From NCBI GenBank assembly GCA_944384465.1, contig CALWTK010000002.1, positions 92,257-148,633 on the forward strand: a DNA stretch of 56,377 bases, read 5' to 3'. This document shows, one piece after another, positions 31,289 through 40,493 of the stretch. The notes beneath the pieces were generated by a model. The model searched no databases. It was given only the letters and a program-made list of their open reading frames with translations, and was not told the origin of the DNA. A program made the translations under genes and the position numbers. Origin of the DNA: an uncultured Clostridia bacterium. Lineage in GTDB: Bacteria; Bacillota; Clostridia; Christensenellales; UBA1242. Within the stretch, counting starts at the first letter, position 1. Each line of letters opens with the position of its first letter.

Positions 31289-33025
31289 ATGTTTAAAGTC
31301 ATTTCTGCTGAATTGAAAAAAATGGTGTCAAAGCCGGGAATTTACATTCTCGCTATTTTGCTCGCTATAATTTTAGTCTTGGGGGCATTTATCTATAACC
31401 CTACCGTTTATTCTAGTTCGTATATAACCCTGACAGGTAACACGGTGATGGAAAAATACACTTATTTTATAGGTGAAGGTTCGGGCGGTATAAAGTTACA
31501 AGCGGACACATCTATAACTGACGCATCCAATAAAATACTCGCCTACAATGTAGATGGGAAGAGTCAGGAAGAAAATATTGATGACTTATATGATACATTC
31601 ATGATGTATTACAACAATTATAGAGAGGCTGCTTATAATGACACTCCTGATAATGTCATTGCGACCTATAGAGCAAACCTTGTCTCAGCATTGAACAGCT
31701 TGAACGCTGCTATAGCTACTGGCGTGAACAATTCATCTGCAGGTGCTTATACTATTCTAACGACTAGGACTAATTATGATAGATACACAGCGACATATGA
31801 AAGCATAAGGAACTTGTTTAGCACCAACACATCAAACATCGCTGACATATGTCAGGAATATGAAAATAATTATAGAAATAATTTTACTTCTTCAATCGAT
31901 GCATTTATATACCCTACTTTGAGCGAAAAATTGATTAGAGATTATACAGTAAATGAAGAAGGGACAAAATTATATACCGAATTATTAAGATTAGATGAAA
32001 TCAACAATTCAATTTTGTCTATCTATAATGATGTACGTGATGGTACAAAAGATGACCAAAGCATTAATGTAATGCAAGAATTGGAAGATTTGGTCAATCT
32101 ATATGTGAACACTGCCAACACTTTTGTGAATTTAGTCAATTATGAATTGTTGTCAAATGCATTTTCGTTCGTGAGCACAAATGAGCAAATGGATCTACTC
32201 TATCTCGATAATGACACTCAATACGATTCAGACACATTGTTGATAAGATACAATTTCTTATTTGATAATAACAAGACAGAGAGCGACTATGCTCACCCAC
32301 TGACGATTGGCGTTACATCAAATGATGAAATCAATGCTTATGACTACGCTTATTTTATATTAAGGCTGTTTTCATTCATCATAATAGTCTATGCCATCAT
32401 GAGTGCATGTCACGCGATTGCAGGCGAGATTAAAGAAGGTTCTATGCGCTACTTTGCGATCAGACCGGTAAACAGATTGACCTTATATTTTGGTAAATTC
32501 CTAGCAATTATATTAATGTCATTAATTATGATTATATTCAGCGCTATTATAGCTGTATGCGTAGGCGGTGCGGTGTATGGGTTTAGTTCTGCTATCATAT
32601 TGACTATATTTAATGGCACGACGGCCATTGTCATCCACCCTATTGTGATGCTGATTATATATTTGGTTAGCTTGTTGTTAGAATTGGTTGTCTACACCAG
32701 CATTGCAATGTTATTGTCCTGCTTGTTCAAATCAGATTTACTCGCTGTCACCTTAATGATTGTATTATATCTATTGAATACTTTGCTACCTGTATTTGTA
32801 ACGGGCGCCAACAGTTGGTTGACTTACTATCCATTCTCACACATTTCGCTATATTCGTTGTTTGGAAGTTCGATATATGCAATCAGCAACAATTTCTTAA
32901 ATATGTTGTTGGGAGCTAAAGTCTACGCTGGGACAAATATTGGTCTTACTATCACAGTGATAGTGCTATTCATTGCTATTATTAACCTTTTGGCAACTGT
33001 TGTTTTCAAGAAAAAGGAATTATAA
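31289..33025 (+). CDS. ABC-2 type permease with large extracytoplasmic domain
   Basis: A 578-residue membrane protein: a first helix at about 17-37, a large soluble domain (about 40-350) rich in Asn, Asp and Tyr, then about six helices, with HAIAGEIKEGSMRYFAIRPVNRLTLYFGKF, the cytoplasmic stretch typical of ABC-2 permeases, after the second helix. The C-terminus is FKKKEL. It forms an exporter with the preceding ATPase. The big external domain suggests a substrate-binding or protection function rather than simple drug efflux. Confidence 0.9.
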   Translation: MFKVISAELKKMVSKPGIYILAILLAIILVLGAFIYNPTVYSSSYITLTGNTVMEKYTYFIGEGSGGIKLQADTSITDASNKILAYNVDGKSQEENIDDLYDTFMMYYNNYREAAYNDTPDNVIATYRANLVSALNSLNAAIATGVNNSSAGAYTILTTRTNYDRYTATYESIRNLFSTNTSNIADICQEYENNYRNNFTSSIDAFIYPTLSEKLIRDYTVNEEGTKLYTELLRLDEINNSILSIYNDVRDGTKDDQSINVMQELEDLVNLYVNTANTFVNLVNYELLSNAFSFVSTNEQMDLLYLDNDTQYDSDTLLIRYNFLFDNNKTESDYAHPLTIGVTSNDEINAYDYAYFILRLFSFIIIVYAIMSACHAIAGEIKEGSMRYFAIRPVNRLTLYFGKFLAIILMSLIMIIFSAIIAVCVGGAVYGFSSAIILTIFNGTTAIVIHPIVMLIIYLVSLLLELVVYTSIAMLLSCLFKSDLLAVTLMIVLYLLNTLLPVFVTGANSWLTYYPFSHISLYSLFGSSIYAISNNFLNMLLGAKVYAGTNIGLTITVIVLFIAIINLLATVVFKKKEL

Positions 33026-33031
33026 AAAATT

Positions 33032-33060
33032 AAAAATGGAGTTCAACGCTCCATTTTTTT
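33032..33060. terminator. Bidirectional terminator between the ABC operon and rnhA
   Basis: AAAATGGAG (33033-33041) pairs with CTCCATTTT (33049-33057), with A-run and T-run on either side. Confidence 0.88.
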
Positions 33061-33496
33061 ATTTGTGTTTTGCTATCTCGCCTGTCGCCAATTCGTCACA
33101 TCGGTTGTTGTATATGTTGTCTGCATGGCCTTTCACTTTAATCCAATTTATTCTGTGCATATTATTCAATTCAATCAATTGCTTCCAAAGGTCAACATTT
33201 AGCACAGGCTTTTTGTTCGCCGACCTAAAGCCGTTCAATTGCCATTTTGTGATCCAATCTTCTTTAAAAGCATTGATTAGATAGGCGCTATCGCTATATA
33301 AATCAACTTCACACGACTCTTTTAGCATATCCAACGCTTTGATTGCTGCGGTCAATTCCATTTGATTATTGGTCGTATTTGGATCATATCCGCTGATTTC
33401 TTTCTTCGTATCTTTATAAAACAAAATAGCACCCCAGCCACCAGCACCGGGGTTGCCACTACATGCACCATCAGTATAAATTGTAACTTTTTTCAT
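33059..33496 (-). CDS. rnhA: Ribonuclease HI
   Basis: A 145-residue RNase H. The catalytic acids lie in YTDGACSGNPGAGGWG (D8), TTNNQMELTAAIKAL (the E), DLYSDSAYLINAF (the second D) and HADNIYNNRCDELA (the last D), with VKGHAD completing the active site. It removes RNA from RNA-DNA hybrids. The ATG is six bases from a consensus -10, with no ribosome site, so the mRNA should be leaderless. Type HI enzymes with this length lack the N-terminal hybrid-binding domain. Confidence 0.97.
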   Translation of the reverse strand: MKKVTIYTDGACSGNPGAGGWGAILFYKDTKKEISGYDPNTTNNQMELTAAIKALDMLKESCEVDLYSDSAYLINAFKEDWITKWQLNGFRSANKKPVLNVDLWKQLIELNNMHRINWIKVKGHADNIYNNRCDELATGEIAKHK

Positions 33497-33502
33497 AGGA
33501 TT

Positions 33503-33531
33503 ATTATATCAAATATGTATTTTATAGTCAA
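33503..33531 (-). promoter_or_regulatory. Promoter of rnhA, leaderless geometry
   Basis: On the - strand TTGACT (33526-33531), 17-base spacer, extended -10 TGA-TATAAT (hexamer 33503-33508), then six bases to the ATG. This is the clearest leaderless case because both hexamers are near consensus. Confidence 0.88.
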
Positions 33532-33562
33532 TTATGTAAAATCGTAAAACAATAATTATATA

Positions 33563-33593
33563 TTAAAAAAATAAACCCTATCAAAAGGTTTAA
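33563..33593 (-). terminator. Terminator of tRNA-Trp
   Basis: TAAACC (complement of 33587-33592) pairs with GGTTTA (complement of 33572-33577), followed by ATTTTTTT on the - strand. Confidence 0.75.
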
Positions 33594-33601
33594 ATTTATT
33601 T

Positions 33602-33676
33602 TGGCAGGGGAGACGCGATTCGAACACGCAACCAATGGTTTTGGAGACCACTACTCTACCGTTGAGCCACTCCCCT
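33602..33676 (-). tRNA. tRNA-Trp (CCA)
   Basis: A 75-base tRNA on the complement with encoded CCA (complement of 33602-33604). Acceptor AGGGGAG pairs with CTCCCCT and the discriminator is G. The anticodon stem GTGGT/ACCAT holds loop CTCCAAA, giving anticodon CCA. D arm GGCTCAACGGTAGAG and T arm with GTTCGAATC are normal. Confidence 0.95.
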
Positions 33677-33685
33677 ATATTTTTT

Positions 33686-33714
33686 ATTATACTAAAATCG
33701 AAAATTATTGTCAA
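33686..33714 (-). promoter_or_regulatory. Promoter of tRNA-Trp
   Basis: On the - strand TTGACA (33709-33714), 17-base spacer, TATAAT (33686-33691): full consensus. Confidence 0.9.
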
Positions 33715-33728
33715 CAATTATTTGCATA

Positions 33729-33758
33729 CAAAAAAGAACAGTAATGAGAGTTACTGCC
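33729..33758 (-). terminator. Terminator of rny
   Basis: On the - strand CAGTAA (complement of 33751-33756) pairs with TTACTG (complement of 33739-33744), followed by TTCTTTTTT. Confidence 0.75.
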
Positions 33759-33769
33759 CTTTATATTGA

Positions 33770-35365
33770 TTATTTTGCTACGTCACTGAATCTAGACTCA
33801 CGAATGACAATCACTTTTATGTGCCCTGGATATTCTAATTTTGCTTCTATCTCTTTAGCTATATCATGCACCAAAACTTGTGCTTCATCGTCATTGATTT
33901 GATCTGGCTTTACCATCACACGAATTTCACGCCCCGCTTGGATTGCATAAGTCTTTTCAACACCTTTAAATCCATTTGCAATAGTTTCTAAATCTTGAAG
34001 TCGTTTGATGTAGTTCTCAATAGACTCACGCCTTGCGCCCGGCCTTGCGCTTGAAATAGCGTCTGCTGCCTGTACAATGACTGCCTCTAGCGTCCTTGGT
34101 TCAACATCGTTGTGATGCGCTTCTATACAATGGATTACCGCTTCGCTCTCCTTATATTTTCTAGCTAACTCCACGCCGATAGAAACGTGTGTTCCTTCCA
34201 CTTCATGGTCGACCGCTTTACCTAAGTCGTGCAACAAGCCACCGCGCCTTGCGACTTTTTCATTAGCTCCGATCTCAGCTGCCAACATCCCCGCGATGTA
34301 TGAAACTTCTAGTGAATGGTTGAGCACATTTTGCCCATAACTTGTCCTATATTTTAGCCTACCTAAGACTTTGACAATCTCTGGATGAATATTATGAATG
34401 TCTGCATCGAAACATGCATTTTCGCCCGCTTCTTTGATAGTCTCTTCTATGTCTTTCTGTACTTTTTGTACCAATTCTTCAATTCTAGCTGGATGAATAC
34501 GTCCGTCCAAAATCAATTTTTCTAACGCAATTCTAGCGACTTCACGTCTCACTGGATCAAAGCCAGACAGCGTGATTGTCTCTGGCGTATCATCAACGAT
34601 GAAATCAACTCCAGTAGCTGCTTCTAGCGCCCTAATATTCCTACCTTCACGTCCAATAATGCGTCCCTTCATCTCTTCACTAGGTAAAGTTACCGAACTG
34701 GTCGTAATCTCGCTAGTCTGATCAACCGCACATTTCTGTACCGCTAAAGTGATGATGTTCCTAGCCTTTTTGTCCGCTTCTTCTCTTGCTTTATCTTCAA
34801 TTTCTTTTACAATCTTGACGGCATCAATTTTAGCTTCTTCAGTATATCTGTCTATGATCACTTGCTTCGCTTCATCTTTGGTCATAGCGCTGACTTTTTC
34901 CAATTCTTTGATGATGTTTTCTTGCATCTCATCAAGTGCATTTTCTTTGCTGTTGAGTGCTTCGATTTGATTGTGCACTCTCTCTTTTGATGCTTCCAAT
35001 TCTTCCACTTTTTTGTCAAGAGCGGTCTCTCGTTTGTTCAGCATCTCTTCGCGCAAATACAGTCTTTCTTCGCTTCGTTTCGCTTCTTCTCTTCTCTCTT
35101 TATTCTCCTGTTCAAAAGTAGATTTTAAAATACTAATTTCTTTATTGGTCTGTTCGACCTGTTCTTTTTTGATTTTGTCTGCTTGAGTATAAGCATCTTC
35201 AATAATTTTATCTGCTTTCGCCTTAGCTGATTTAGATTTTTTATTCATAACAATAGCATAGATGCCAACTCCTACACCTAATCCTACTGCCAACATTATT
35301 ATAGATAAAACTACGGTCGTTGTAACACTTACACTACATAGCAAACTCAAATTCACTATGTTCAT
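33770..35365 (-). CDS. rny: Ribonuclease Y
   Basis: A 531-residue endoribonuclease: an N-terminal helix (about 15-40), a long coiled coil (about 45-200, [20 protein letters not shown] and Glu/Lys heptads), a KH domain with [21 protein letters not shown], and an HD domain with [18 protein letters not shown]. It starts bulk mRNA decay from the membrane in Firmicutes. AAGGTAGGT precedes the ATG. It stands as its own unit between thiI and tRNA-Trp. Confidence 0.98.
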   Translation of the reverse strand: MNIVNLSLLCSVSVTTTVVLSIIMLAVGLGVGVGIYAIVMNKKSKSAKAKADKIIEDAYTQADKIKKEQVEQTNKEISILKSTFEQENKERREEAKRSEERLYLREEMLNKRETALDKKVEELEASKERVHNQIEALNSKENALDEMQENIIKELEKVSAMTKDEAKQVIIDRYTEEAKIDAVKIVKEIEDKAREEADKKARNIITLAVQKCAVDQTSEITTSSVTLPSEEMKGRIIGREGRNIRALEAATGVDFIVDDTPETITLSGFDPVRREVARIALEKLILDGRIHPARIEELVQKVQKDIEETIKEAGENACFDADIHNIHPEIVKVLGRLKYRTSYGQNVLNHSLEVSYIAGMLAAEIGANEKVARRGGLLHDLGKAVDHEVEGTHVSIGVELARKYKESEAVIHCIEAHHNDVEPRTLEAVIVQAADAISSARPGARRESIENYIKRLQDLETIANGFKGVEKTYAIQAGREIRVMVKPDQINDDEAQVLVHDIAKEIEAKLEYPGHIKVIVIRESRFSDVAK

Positions 35366-35405
35366 GTTTACCTACCTTTCATGTTGTAAAACATACAACA
35401 TAATA

Positions 35406-35435
35406 ATTATAATATAATTTAACGATAAAAGTCAA
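35406..35435 (-). promoter_or_regulatory. Promoter of rny
   Basis: On the - strand TTGACT (35430-35435), 18-base spacer, TATAAT (35406-35411). Confidence 0.75.
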
Positions 35436-35518
35436 GTGTCGCTAACAACTTTTATAAGTAGTTTAATGAATTGAGCAAAACATGTTTACAATAATTTATA
35501 TATAATGGGTAGATATAA

Positions 35519-35546
35519 CAAAAAACACACTGTATATTGTGTGTTT
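35519..35546 (-). terminator. Terminator of nifS-thiI
   Basis: AAACACAC (35523-35530) and GTGTGTTT (35539-35546) form an 8-pair stem; on the - strand a T-run follows. The hairpin touches the thiI stop codon. Confidence 0.75.
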
Positions 35547-36691
35547 TATTCTAATGAGATTATTTCAATATTTTTTATTACTTCATCAATTAAATAATCC
35601 AAATTAATTTTTTCTTCTTCACGTTCAGCATCTTTTATCTTAGGTTTGATAATAGGATTTCTAGGTAAAAATACTGTACAGCAGTCTTCATAAGGTAGAA
35701 TACTGGTCTGATAAGTCCCAATTTCTTTAGCAATATCAATGATTTCATCCTTATTGAAACTTATCAATGGTCGCAATACGGGATATTTTGTGACTGCATT
35801 TGTTGTCGTTAGGCTTTCTATCGTTTGGCTGGCTACTTGCCCTAGGCTCTCACCTGTTACTATGGTCTTGTATCTATATTTTTCGCATAGTATATTGGCT
35901 ACTCTTATCATTGACCTTCGCAGTAAATTAATAGCATATTCGGTATTGCATTTTATATGGAACTCTTCCTGTAATTTCGTCATGCTACAAATATACATAT
36001 ATTTTGAGCCTGTGAATTTCTTTATTGCTCGCGCGAGAGTTATGACTTTTTCTTTTGCCTGCGGGCTAGTATAAGGAAAACTATCAAAATGCAGAATATC
36101 CTGCCTTAACCCACGTTTCGCCATGCAAAATCCCGCCACCGGACTATCAATTCCCCCACTCAACAGCAACAATCCGTCTCTCGTCTCCCCTAATGGCAAT
36201 CCAGAATACGCGTATATTATTTCATGGAATATGAACGTCTTCCCGTTCTCACGAATGTCAACATATATAATAGTCTCAGGAGAATGTATGTCCACTTTGA
36301 TTTTATTGTTTTTCAGTATCAACTCCCCCAATCTCGCTGCAAAATCATTGGATTTTATTGGGAATGATTTGTCCGCTCTATTTACTTCACATTTAAACGT
36401 CTTGCTGTCTAAACGTATATTTGACACAAATTCTTCAATTAGATCAACGTCATTGTCCAGTTCGACTGCTTTTGATATAGAATGTATGCCAAATACGCAT
36501 TTCAAATTTTCTACTATTCCGTCTTCATCATTATAATCACGAACAACTAGGCGGTTTTGTATATCTTCAATCTTGCAATCGAAATCTTTTAGCGCTGTCT
36601 TTATATTGTTGTGAAGCAGTTTTATAAAATATTTTTTGTTACCACCTTTTAGATGAATTTCATTGAACCTTATTAAAATCACTCTATTCAT
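35546..36691 (-). CDS. thiI: tRNA 4-thiouridine synthase ThiI, short form
   Basis: A 381-residue protein: an N-terminal ferredoxin-like and THUMP region (1-165) and a PP-loop ATPase domain with LLSGGIDSPVAGF, then RPLISFNKDEIIDIAKEIG and YEDCCTVF. It adenylates U8 of tRNA and inserts sulfur. The C-terminal rhodanese domain of the E. coli enzyme is missing, as is usual in Firmicutes, where a dedicated NifS-like desulfurase passes sulfur directly. That partner gene lies immediately upstream. AAAGGA precedes the ATG. Confidence 0.96.
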   Translation of the reverse strand: MNRVILIRFNEIHLKGGNKKYFIKLLHNNIKTALKDFDCKIEDIQNRLVVRDYNDEDGIVENLKCVFGIHSISKAVELDNDVDLIEEFVSNIRLDSKTFKCEVNRADKSFPIKSNDFAARLGELILKNNKIKVDIHSPETIIYVDIRENGKTFIFHEIIYAYSGLPLGETRDGLLLLSGGIDSPVAGFCMAKRGLRQDILHFDSFPYTSPQAKEKVITLARAIKKFTGSKYMYICSMTKLQEEFHIKCNTEYAINLLRRSMIRVANILCEKYRYKTIVTGESLGQVASQTIESLTTTNAVTKYPVLRPLISFNKDEIIDIAKEIGTYQTSILPYEDCCTVFLPRNPIIKPKIKDAEREEEKINLDYLIDEVIKNIEIISLE

Positions 36692-37795
36692 TTAATTAAT
36701 CCTTTTATTATACTGTTTTACCGCATTCGATATCAAAATAGCAAGGTTTTTGCAATCATCCTTCGTCACTTCGTCGTCAAAACTTATGCGTATGGCGCCA
36801 CTAAGATATTCTTTAGGTACAATGCTACTTAAAACTCTATTGTATCCTGCTTTGCTGTTGCATGCTGAACCTGTACCTATCAAATATCCATTCGTCTCCA
36901 GCATATGTTCAATTGTCTCGCCACGCACTCCTTTAAAACATATCGAAATGATATTATCTACGCAAGTGTCATCCGATACCAAAATATAGTCTCCAGAAAG
37001 ATTGTCTATTATTGTCTGTTTCCTTTCATGATAATCAATTATAGATAGGTTGTCTATTGCCGTCTTCATAGCTAAAATATTAGATGTATTTTCAGTGCCT
37101 GCTCTAAGCCCCATCTCTTGCTCCCCGCCAAAGATAAATGGTTTAAACTTATTTTTATTCGCAATATACAATGCTCCTATCCCTTTAGGTCCGTGTATCT
37201 TATGAGCAGAGATAGTATAATAATCTACGCCTAGACTTTTCAAATCTACATTGATTTTTCCCAACGCTTGCACGCCGTCGCTGTGGATGATAATGTTGGG
37301 ATTGATATTCTTTGCGTATCTACATATCTCCTTTATGTCATTGACCGCACCCGTCTCATTGCTGACATGTATGATGGAAATAAATGCAGTATCTTTGTCT
37401 ATCATATTTTTTAGTCTGTTTATATTTACGCTTCCGTTTTTGGTTAAAGGAGCGAATTCTATATTGTAACCCGCTTCCAAATATTTTTTCGCGGTCGTAT
37501 ATATTGAACTATGTTCGCCAGCGCTGATAATGTATTTCTTGTCTTTGCGTGTGATACTACTGTTCAAAACGGCGTTGTTAGCTTCGGTCGCCGAACCTGT
37601 GAATATTAATGTTGAACCTGCTATGCCTTTCAAAAACTTTAATATTGAAGCTCTGGCTGATTCAATCTTACTTTTTACCGTGACAGATTGTTTATATAGC
37701 GAACTTGGATTGAAAAACAACTCACTTGCTTCTATATATGACGCAAGTGATTGCTCGCTTATCTTGGTCGTTGATGCGTTATCAAAATAGATCAT
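36692..37795 (-). CDS. Cysteine desulfurase (NifS family) dedicated to ThiI
   Basis: A 367-residue fold-type I PLP enzyme. It opens with IYFDNASTT, has GSATEANN and EHSS (PLP His), HSDGVQALGKINVD (Asp for the pyridine N), SAHKIHGPKG (Schiff-base Lys), GGEQEMGLRAGTEN and GTGSACNS with the catalytic Cys in a short loop, as in group II enzymes. It supplies sulfur for ThiI, the next gene, as NifZ does in Bacillus. Its promoter gives a leader of about three bases and no ribosome site. Confidence 0.92.
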   Translation of the reverse strand: MIYFDNASTTKISEQSLASYIEASELFFNPSSLYKQSVTVKSKIESARASILKFLKGIAGSTLIFTGSATEANNAVLNSSITRKDKKYIISAGEHSSIYTTAKKYLEAGYNIEFAPLTKNGSVNINRLKNMIDKDTAFISIIHVSNETGAVNDIKEICRYAKNINPNIIIHSDGVQALGKINVDLKSLGVDYYTISAHKIHGPKGIGALYIANKNKFKPFIFGGEQEMGLRAGTENTSNILAMKTAIDNLSIIDYHERKQTIIDNLSGDYILVSDDTCVDNIISICFKGVRGETIEHMLETNGYLIGTGSACNSKAGYNRVLSSIVPKEYLSGAIRISFDDEVTKDDCKNLAILISNAVKQYNKRIN

Positions 37796-37804
37796 AATAT
37801 GTTT

Positions 37805-37833
37805 ATTATAGCATACTATGTCCGTTTTTACAA
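37805..37833 (-). promoter_or_regulatory. Promoter of the desulfurase-thiI operon
   Basis: On the - strand TTGTAA (37828-37833), 17-base spacer, extended -10 TGC-TATAAT (hexamer 37805-37810), then nine bases to the ATG, so the leader is about three bases. Confidence 0.78.
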
Positions 37834-37837
37834 TGAT

Positions 37838-38488
37838 TTATGGAACAAGATTTAAAGATTGACCCAAACTCCCACCATTAAGGTAGACTTCTGGAACCTG
37901 TCCGACTATCACGCTCTCTGCCAACATCACCTGATTTGTAGAGTAAACTTCATATGACTTGATAGGCAAAACAATGCTCACATGGACTTCAATATTTAAA
38001 TATATTGTATGCTGAGTCATATTGATGCCTACCGACCGAAATTGACTAGTAAAACTGCTAGTTACCGCGCCTATTGGGACCAATTTTAGTTTAACAACTG
38101 GACCGCGCCCAATCAGAAACGGAATTCCTGAAAATGTCCCTAAATTTATATTTAATCCATCTTCACCTAGATCATTCATGACATGTTGTGCTTCATTAAC
38201 GATTTCACGGGTTATGCTATTTATTTCAAATTGATTGGCAGTAAAGGAAGCAATATCTCCATTCGCATTATAGGTTATGTCAATCAACGAGTCATAACTT
38301 ATACTCCTATTAATTACATTGCTGACCGCTAAATTGACCGCTTTTTCTGTAATAGCCCTAGTTTCAGCTGCTGTATAAGTTTTGATTACCGGACTCATCA
38401 CGCAAAAATAATATAGCAAAAAAAGAAAAACTATACTAAAACTGACTACAATAATTGTAATTTTCTTTTTTAGTTTAATTTTTCTCAT
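37838..38488 (-). CDS. yunB: Sporulation protein YunB
   Basis: A 216-residue membrane-anchored protein of the YunB family: a basic start, one helix at about 9-30, then an extracytoplasmic domain with AETRAITEKAVNLAVSNVI, TANQFEINSITREIVNEAQ, GTFSGIPFLIGRGPVVKLKLVPIGAVTSSFTSQF and GINMTQHTIYLNIEVHVSIVLP. The gene is a mother-cell gene in Bacillus and needed for proper spore formation; its mechanism is not known. It lies 61 bases after spoVAE on the same strand. No good ribosome site is seen before the ATG. Confidence 0.9.
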   Translation of the reverse strand: MRKIKLKKKITIIVVSFSIVFLFLLYYFCVMSPVIKTYTAAETRAITEKAVNLAVSNVINRSISYDSLIDITYNANGDIASFTANQFEINSITREIVNEAQHVMNDLGEDGLNINLGTFSGIPFLIGRGPVVKLKLVPIGAVTSSFTSQFRSVGINMTQHTIYLNIEVHVSIVLPIKSYEVYSTNQVMLAESVIVGQVPEVYLNGGSLGQSLNLVP

Positions 38489-38549
38489 ATAATATATTTA
38501 TTTAAAATATGTTAGCAAATTCTTATTTCGTCCAAAATTTACAAATATT

Positions 38550-38927
38550 TTAATGCCCACCACGTTTAGTCTTGCTGTTAAAAATCAACGCCACAATAAA
38601 GGAAGCAAATATCGCCATAGATATTCCGCCCGCAGCAGCGGTAAGTCCACCTGTAAATATTCCAATCACGCCATATTCTTTCGCTGCCATTATTGCTCCA
38701 CGGGCAAGGGATGCTCCAAAGCCAATGATGGGTACACTGGCACCCGCTTTTGCAAATTCTTTGAATGGCGCGTAAACATTGAACACTTCTAAAATCATCC
38801 CTATAATTAAAAACAATACTAATATTCTAGCGGTCGTGATTTTTGTACGAATGACTAGTATTTGAGCTAAAAAACAGATAAAACCACCCACTAGAAAAGA
38901 TATTACATAATCCCAAACACTAATCAT
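38550..38927 (-). CDS. spoVAE: Stage V sporulation protein AE
   Basis: A 125-residue membrane protein of the SpoVAE (AEb) type with about four helices: YVISFLVGGFICFLAQILVI, ILVLFLIIGMILEVF, a Gly/Ala-rich FGASLARGAIMAAKEYGVIGIFTGGL region, and ISMAIFASFIVALIF. It is one of the channel proteins that take up and release dipicolinic acid in the spore inner membrane. The start is the ATG at 38927, nine bases after AGGA, rather than the GTG at 38933 that overlaps the spoVAD stop. Confidence 0.94.
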   Translation of the reverse strand: MISVWDYVISFLVGGFICFLAQILVIRTKITTARILVLFLIIGMILEVFNVYAPFKEFAKAGASVPIIGFGASLARGAIMAAKEYGVIGIFTGGLTAAAGGISMAIFASFIVALIFNSKTKRGGH

Positions 38928-38929
38928 AA

Positions 38930-39970
38930 TCACACATCCTTTTTTTGTTTGCTTTTAGCTACTGAATTTTTAGTATTTTCTGGTTCATACACCAATTCAA
39001 CAGCGTGAGCAATCCCCGGGATTGTCTCTCCTTGTTGCGAAGTGGTAGTACTCATCAACGCCCCAGTTGATACCAATAAGACTCTTTTAAAGTCCCCTTT
39101 CTTCATCTTATATAAAACATATGAGTTCAATACGCTGGCACTACAGCCTGCACCACTACCACCCATGAAAACACGCATAGTTTTATCAAAAATCATACAG
39201 CCACAATCTGCATAATTTTTACCCATTATGATTTTTTCATGTTCCATCAAATCTATTAAAATTTCACTGCCCAATTTCCCTAAATCTCCAGTCAGTATCA
39301 AATCATAATCGCTGACCTTTTTTTTCATGTTTGATAGATGAGCTTTTATAGTATCGCATGCCGCGGGCGCCATAGCTGCTCCCATGTTATTAATATCCGA
39401 TATACCATAATCTATGACTTTCCCAAAGGTCACTGCATTGATTCTGATTTTACTTTTTATATTTGAAATAATGCTAGCTCCGCCACCCGTGATTGTCCAT
39501 TGCGCTGTGGGCGGTCTTTGATTGGCGAATTCGAGCGGGAATCTATATTGCCTTTCCGCACTGCTAAAATGTGTACAGGTCGCAGCCACAACATTATTGC
39601 ACAAGCCACAGTCAATGAACAACGCACTTAGCGCCAAAGCTTCGGCCATTGTGGCACAAGCTGAATAGAGTCCTATAAAAGGCAAATTCAACTCACGAGC
39701 AGTATAAGACGAACTCACTATTTGATTTAGCAAATCACCCCCAAAGAAAAAATCAATATCAGAAATCTTTAGTCCCGACTTGTTTATTGCCTCTATGACA
39801 ATGTCTTGCAATAGTTTTCTTTCGCTTTTTTCAAAACTACTCTCTTTTAGCGTGTCGTCTTTTAAAATATAATCAAAATAGTCTTTCAGTGGCCCCTTGC
39901 CTTCCAGTGGTCCCACAATACTGTACCCTTCCAAAAGATAAGCTTTCTTTTTTAGTTTAATAGTCTGCAT
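38930..39970 (-). CDS. spoVAD: Stage V sporulation protein AD
   Basis: A 346-residue protein with the thiolase-like fold of SpoVAD: YSIVGPLEGKGPLKDYFD at the N-terminus, DFFFGGDLLNQIVSSSYTAREL, LYSACATMAEAL (position of the thiolase Cys), CTHFSSAERQYRFPLEF, QRPPTAQWTITGGGAS, and CGCMIFD. In Bacillus SpoVAD binds dipicolinic acid directly on the spore inner membrane. The ATG at 39970 follows AGGTGA; a longer reading frame that starts upstream inside spoVAC is a by-product. Confidence 0.97.
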   Translation of the reverse strand: MQTIKLKKKAYLLEGYSIVGPLEGKGPLKDYFDYILKDDTLKESSFEKSERKLLQDIVIEAINKSGLKISDIDFFFGGDLLNQIVSSSYTARELNLPFIGLYSACATMAEALALSALFIDCGLCNNVVAATCTHFSSAERQYRFPLEFANQRPPTAQWTITGGGASIISNIKSKIRINAVTFGKVIDYGISDINNMGAAMAPAACDTIKAHLSNMKKKVSDYDLILTGDLGKLGSEILIDLMEHEKIIMGKNYADCGCMIFDKTMRVFMGGSGAGCSASVLNSYVLYKMKKGDFKRVLLVSTGALMSTTTSQQGETIPGIAHAVELVYEPENTKNSVAKSKQKKDV

Positions 39971-39978
39971 GCTTTCAC

Positions 39979-40425
39979 CTATATAAATAGCCCGACAAAG
40001 CCGCACACAATCGAGCCCACCACACCACACACAATCACGGGACCTGCAATTGTAAACATCTTGACGCAAATACCATATATGATACCCTCTTTTTTAAACT
40101 CTACCGCCGGACTAGAAATTGAGTTTGAAAAACCAGTTATCGGAATGACCGAACCCGCGCCACCCCAAGCACCAACCACATCATATATCCCAATACCTGT
40201 GAGAAGACAGGTTATAAAGATGATAGTCATCAGCATGCATGTTGTCACTTCGCTCTCTGCTAAATTTGGAAATAAATAACTATAAAGGTCAAAAAGACCC
40301 TGACCTATCGCACAGATTATCCCACCCACTAAAAATGCTTTGAATAATGACGGCCATGCTTTTGTCTTTGGCACTTTAGACTCAACGTACAAATTATAAT
40401 TTTGATTTCGCTTATTTTTGTCCAT
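39979..40425 (-). CDS. spoVAC: Stage V sporulation protein AC
   Basis: A 148-residue protein with a basic N-terminus and about four helices, including LFKAFLVGGIICAIGQGLFDLY, MLMTIIFITCLLTGIGIYDVVG, AGAGSVIPITGFSNSISSPAVEFKKEG-like sequence (here GGAGSVIPITGF) and a Gly/Val-rich last helix. SpoVAC is proposed to be a mechanosensitive channel for dipicolinic acid release. It is the first gene of the operon; AGGAG precedes the ATG. No forespore promoter could be recognised on its strand. Confidence 0.96.
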   Translation of the reverse strand: MDKNKRNQNYNLYVESKVPKTKAWPSLFKAFLVGGIICAIGQGLFDLYSYLFPNLAESEVTTCMLMTIIFITCLLTGIGIYDVVGAWGGAGSVIPITGFSNSISSPAVEFKKEGIIYGICVKMFTIAGPVIVCGVVGSIVCGFVGLFI

Positions 40426-40493
40426 AACAACTCCTATTTGATTGTTGACATAAATATAAGTTTTATAATTTAAAAAAAATATTTTGTTTCAAT

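Noticed and set aside
39979-40069. Longer start for spoVAD inside spoVAC
   Set aside because: The extra 33 residues are Cys/Arg-rich and unlike SpoVAD; AGGTGA precedes the ATG at 39970.
40426-40493. Forespore promoter for spoVAC
   Set aside because: No CATANTA-type -10 with an upstream partner on the - strand.
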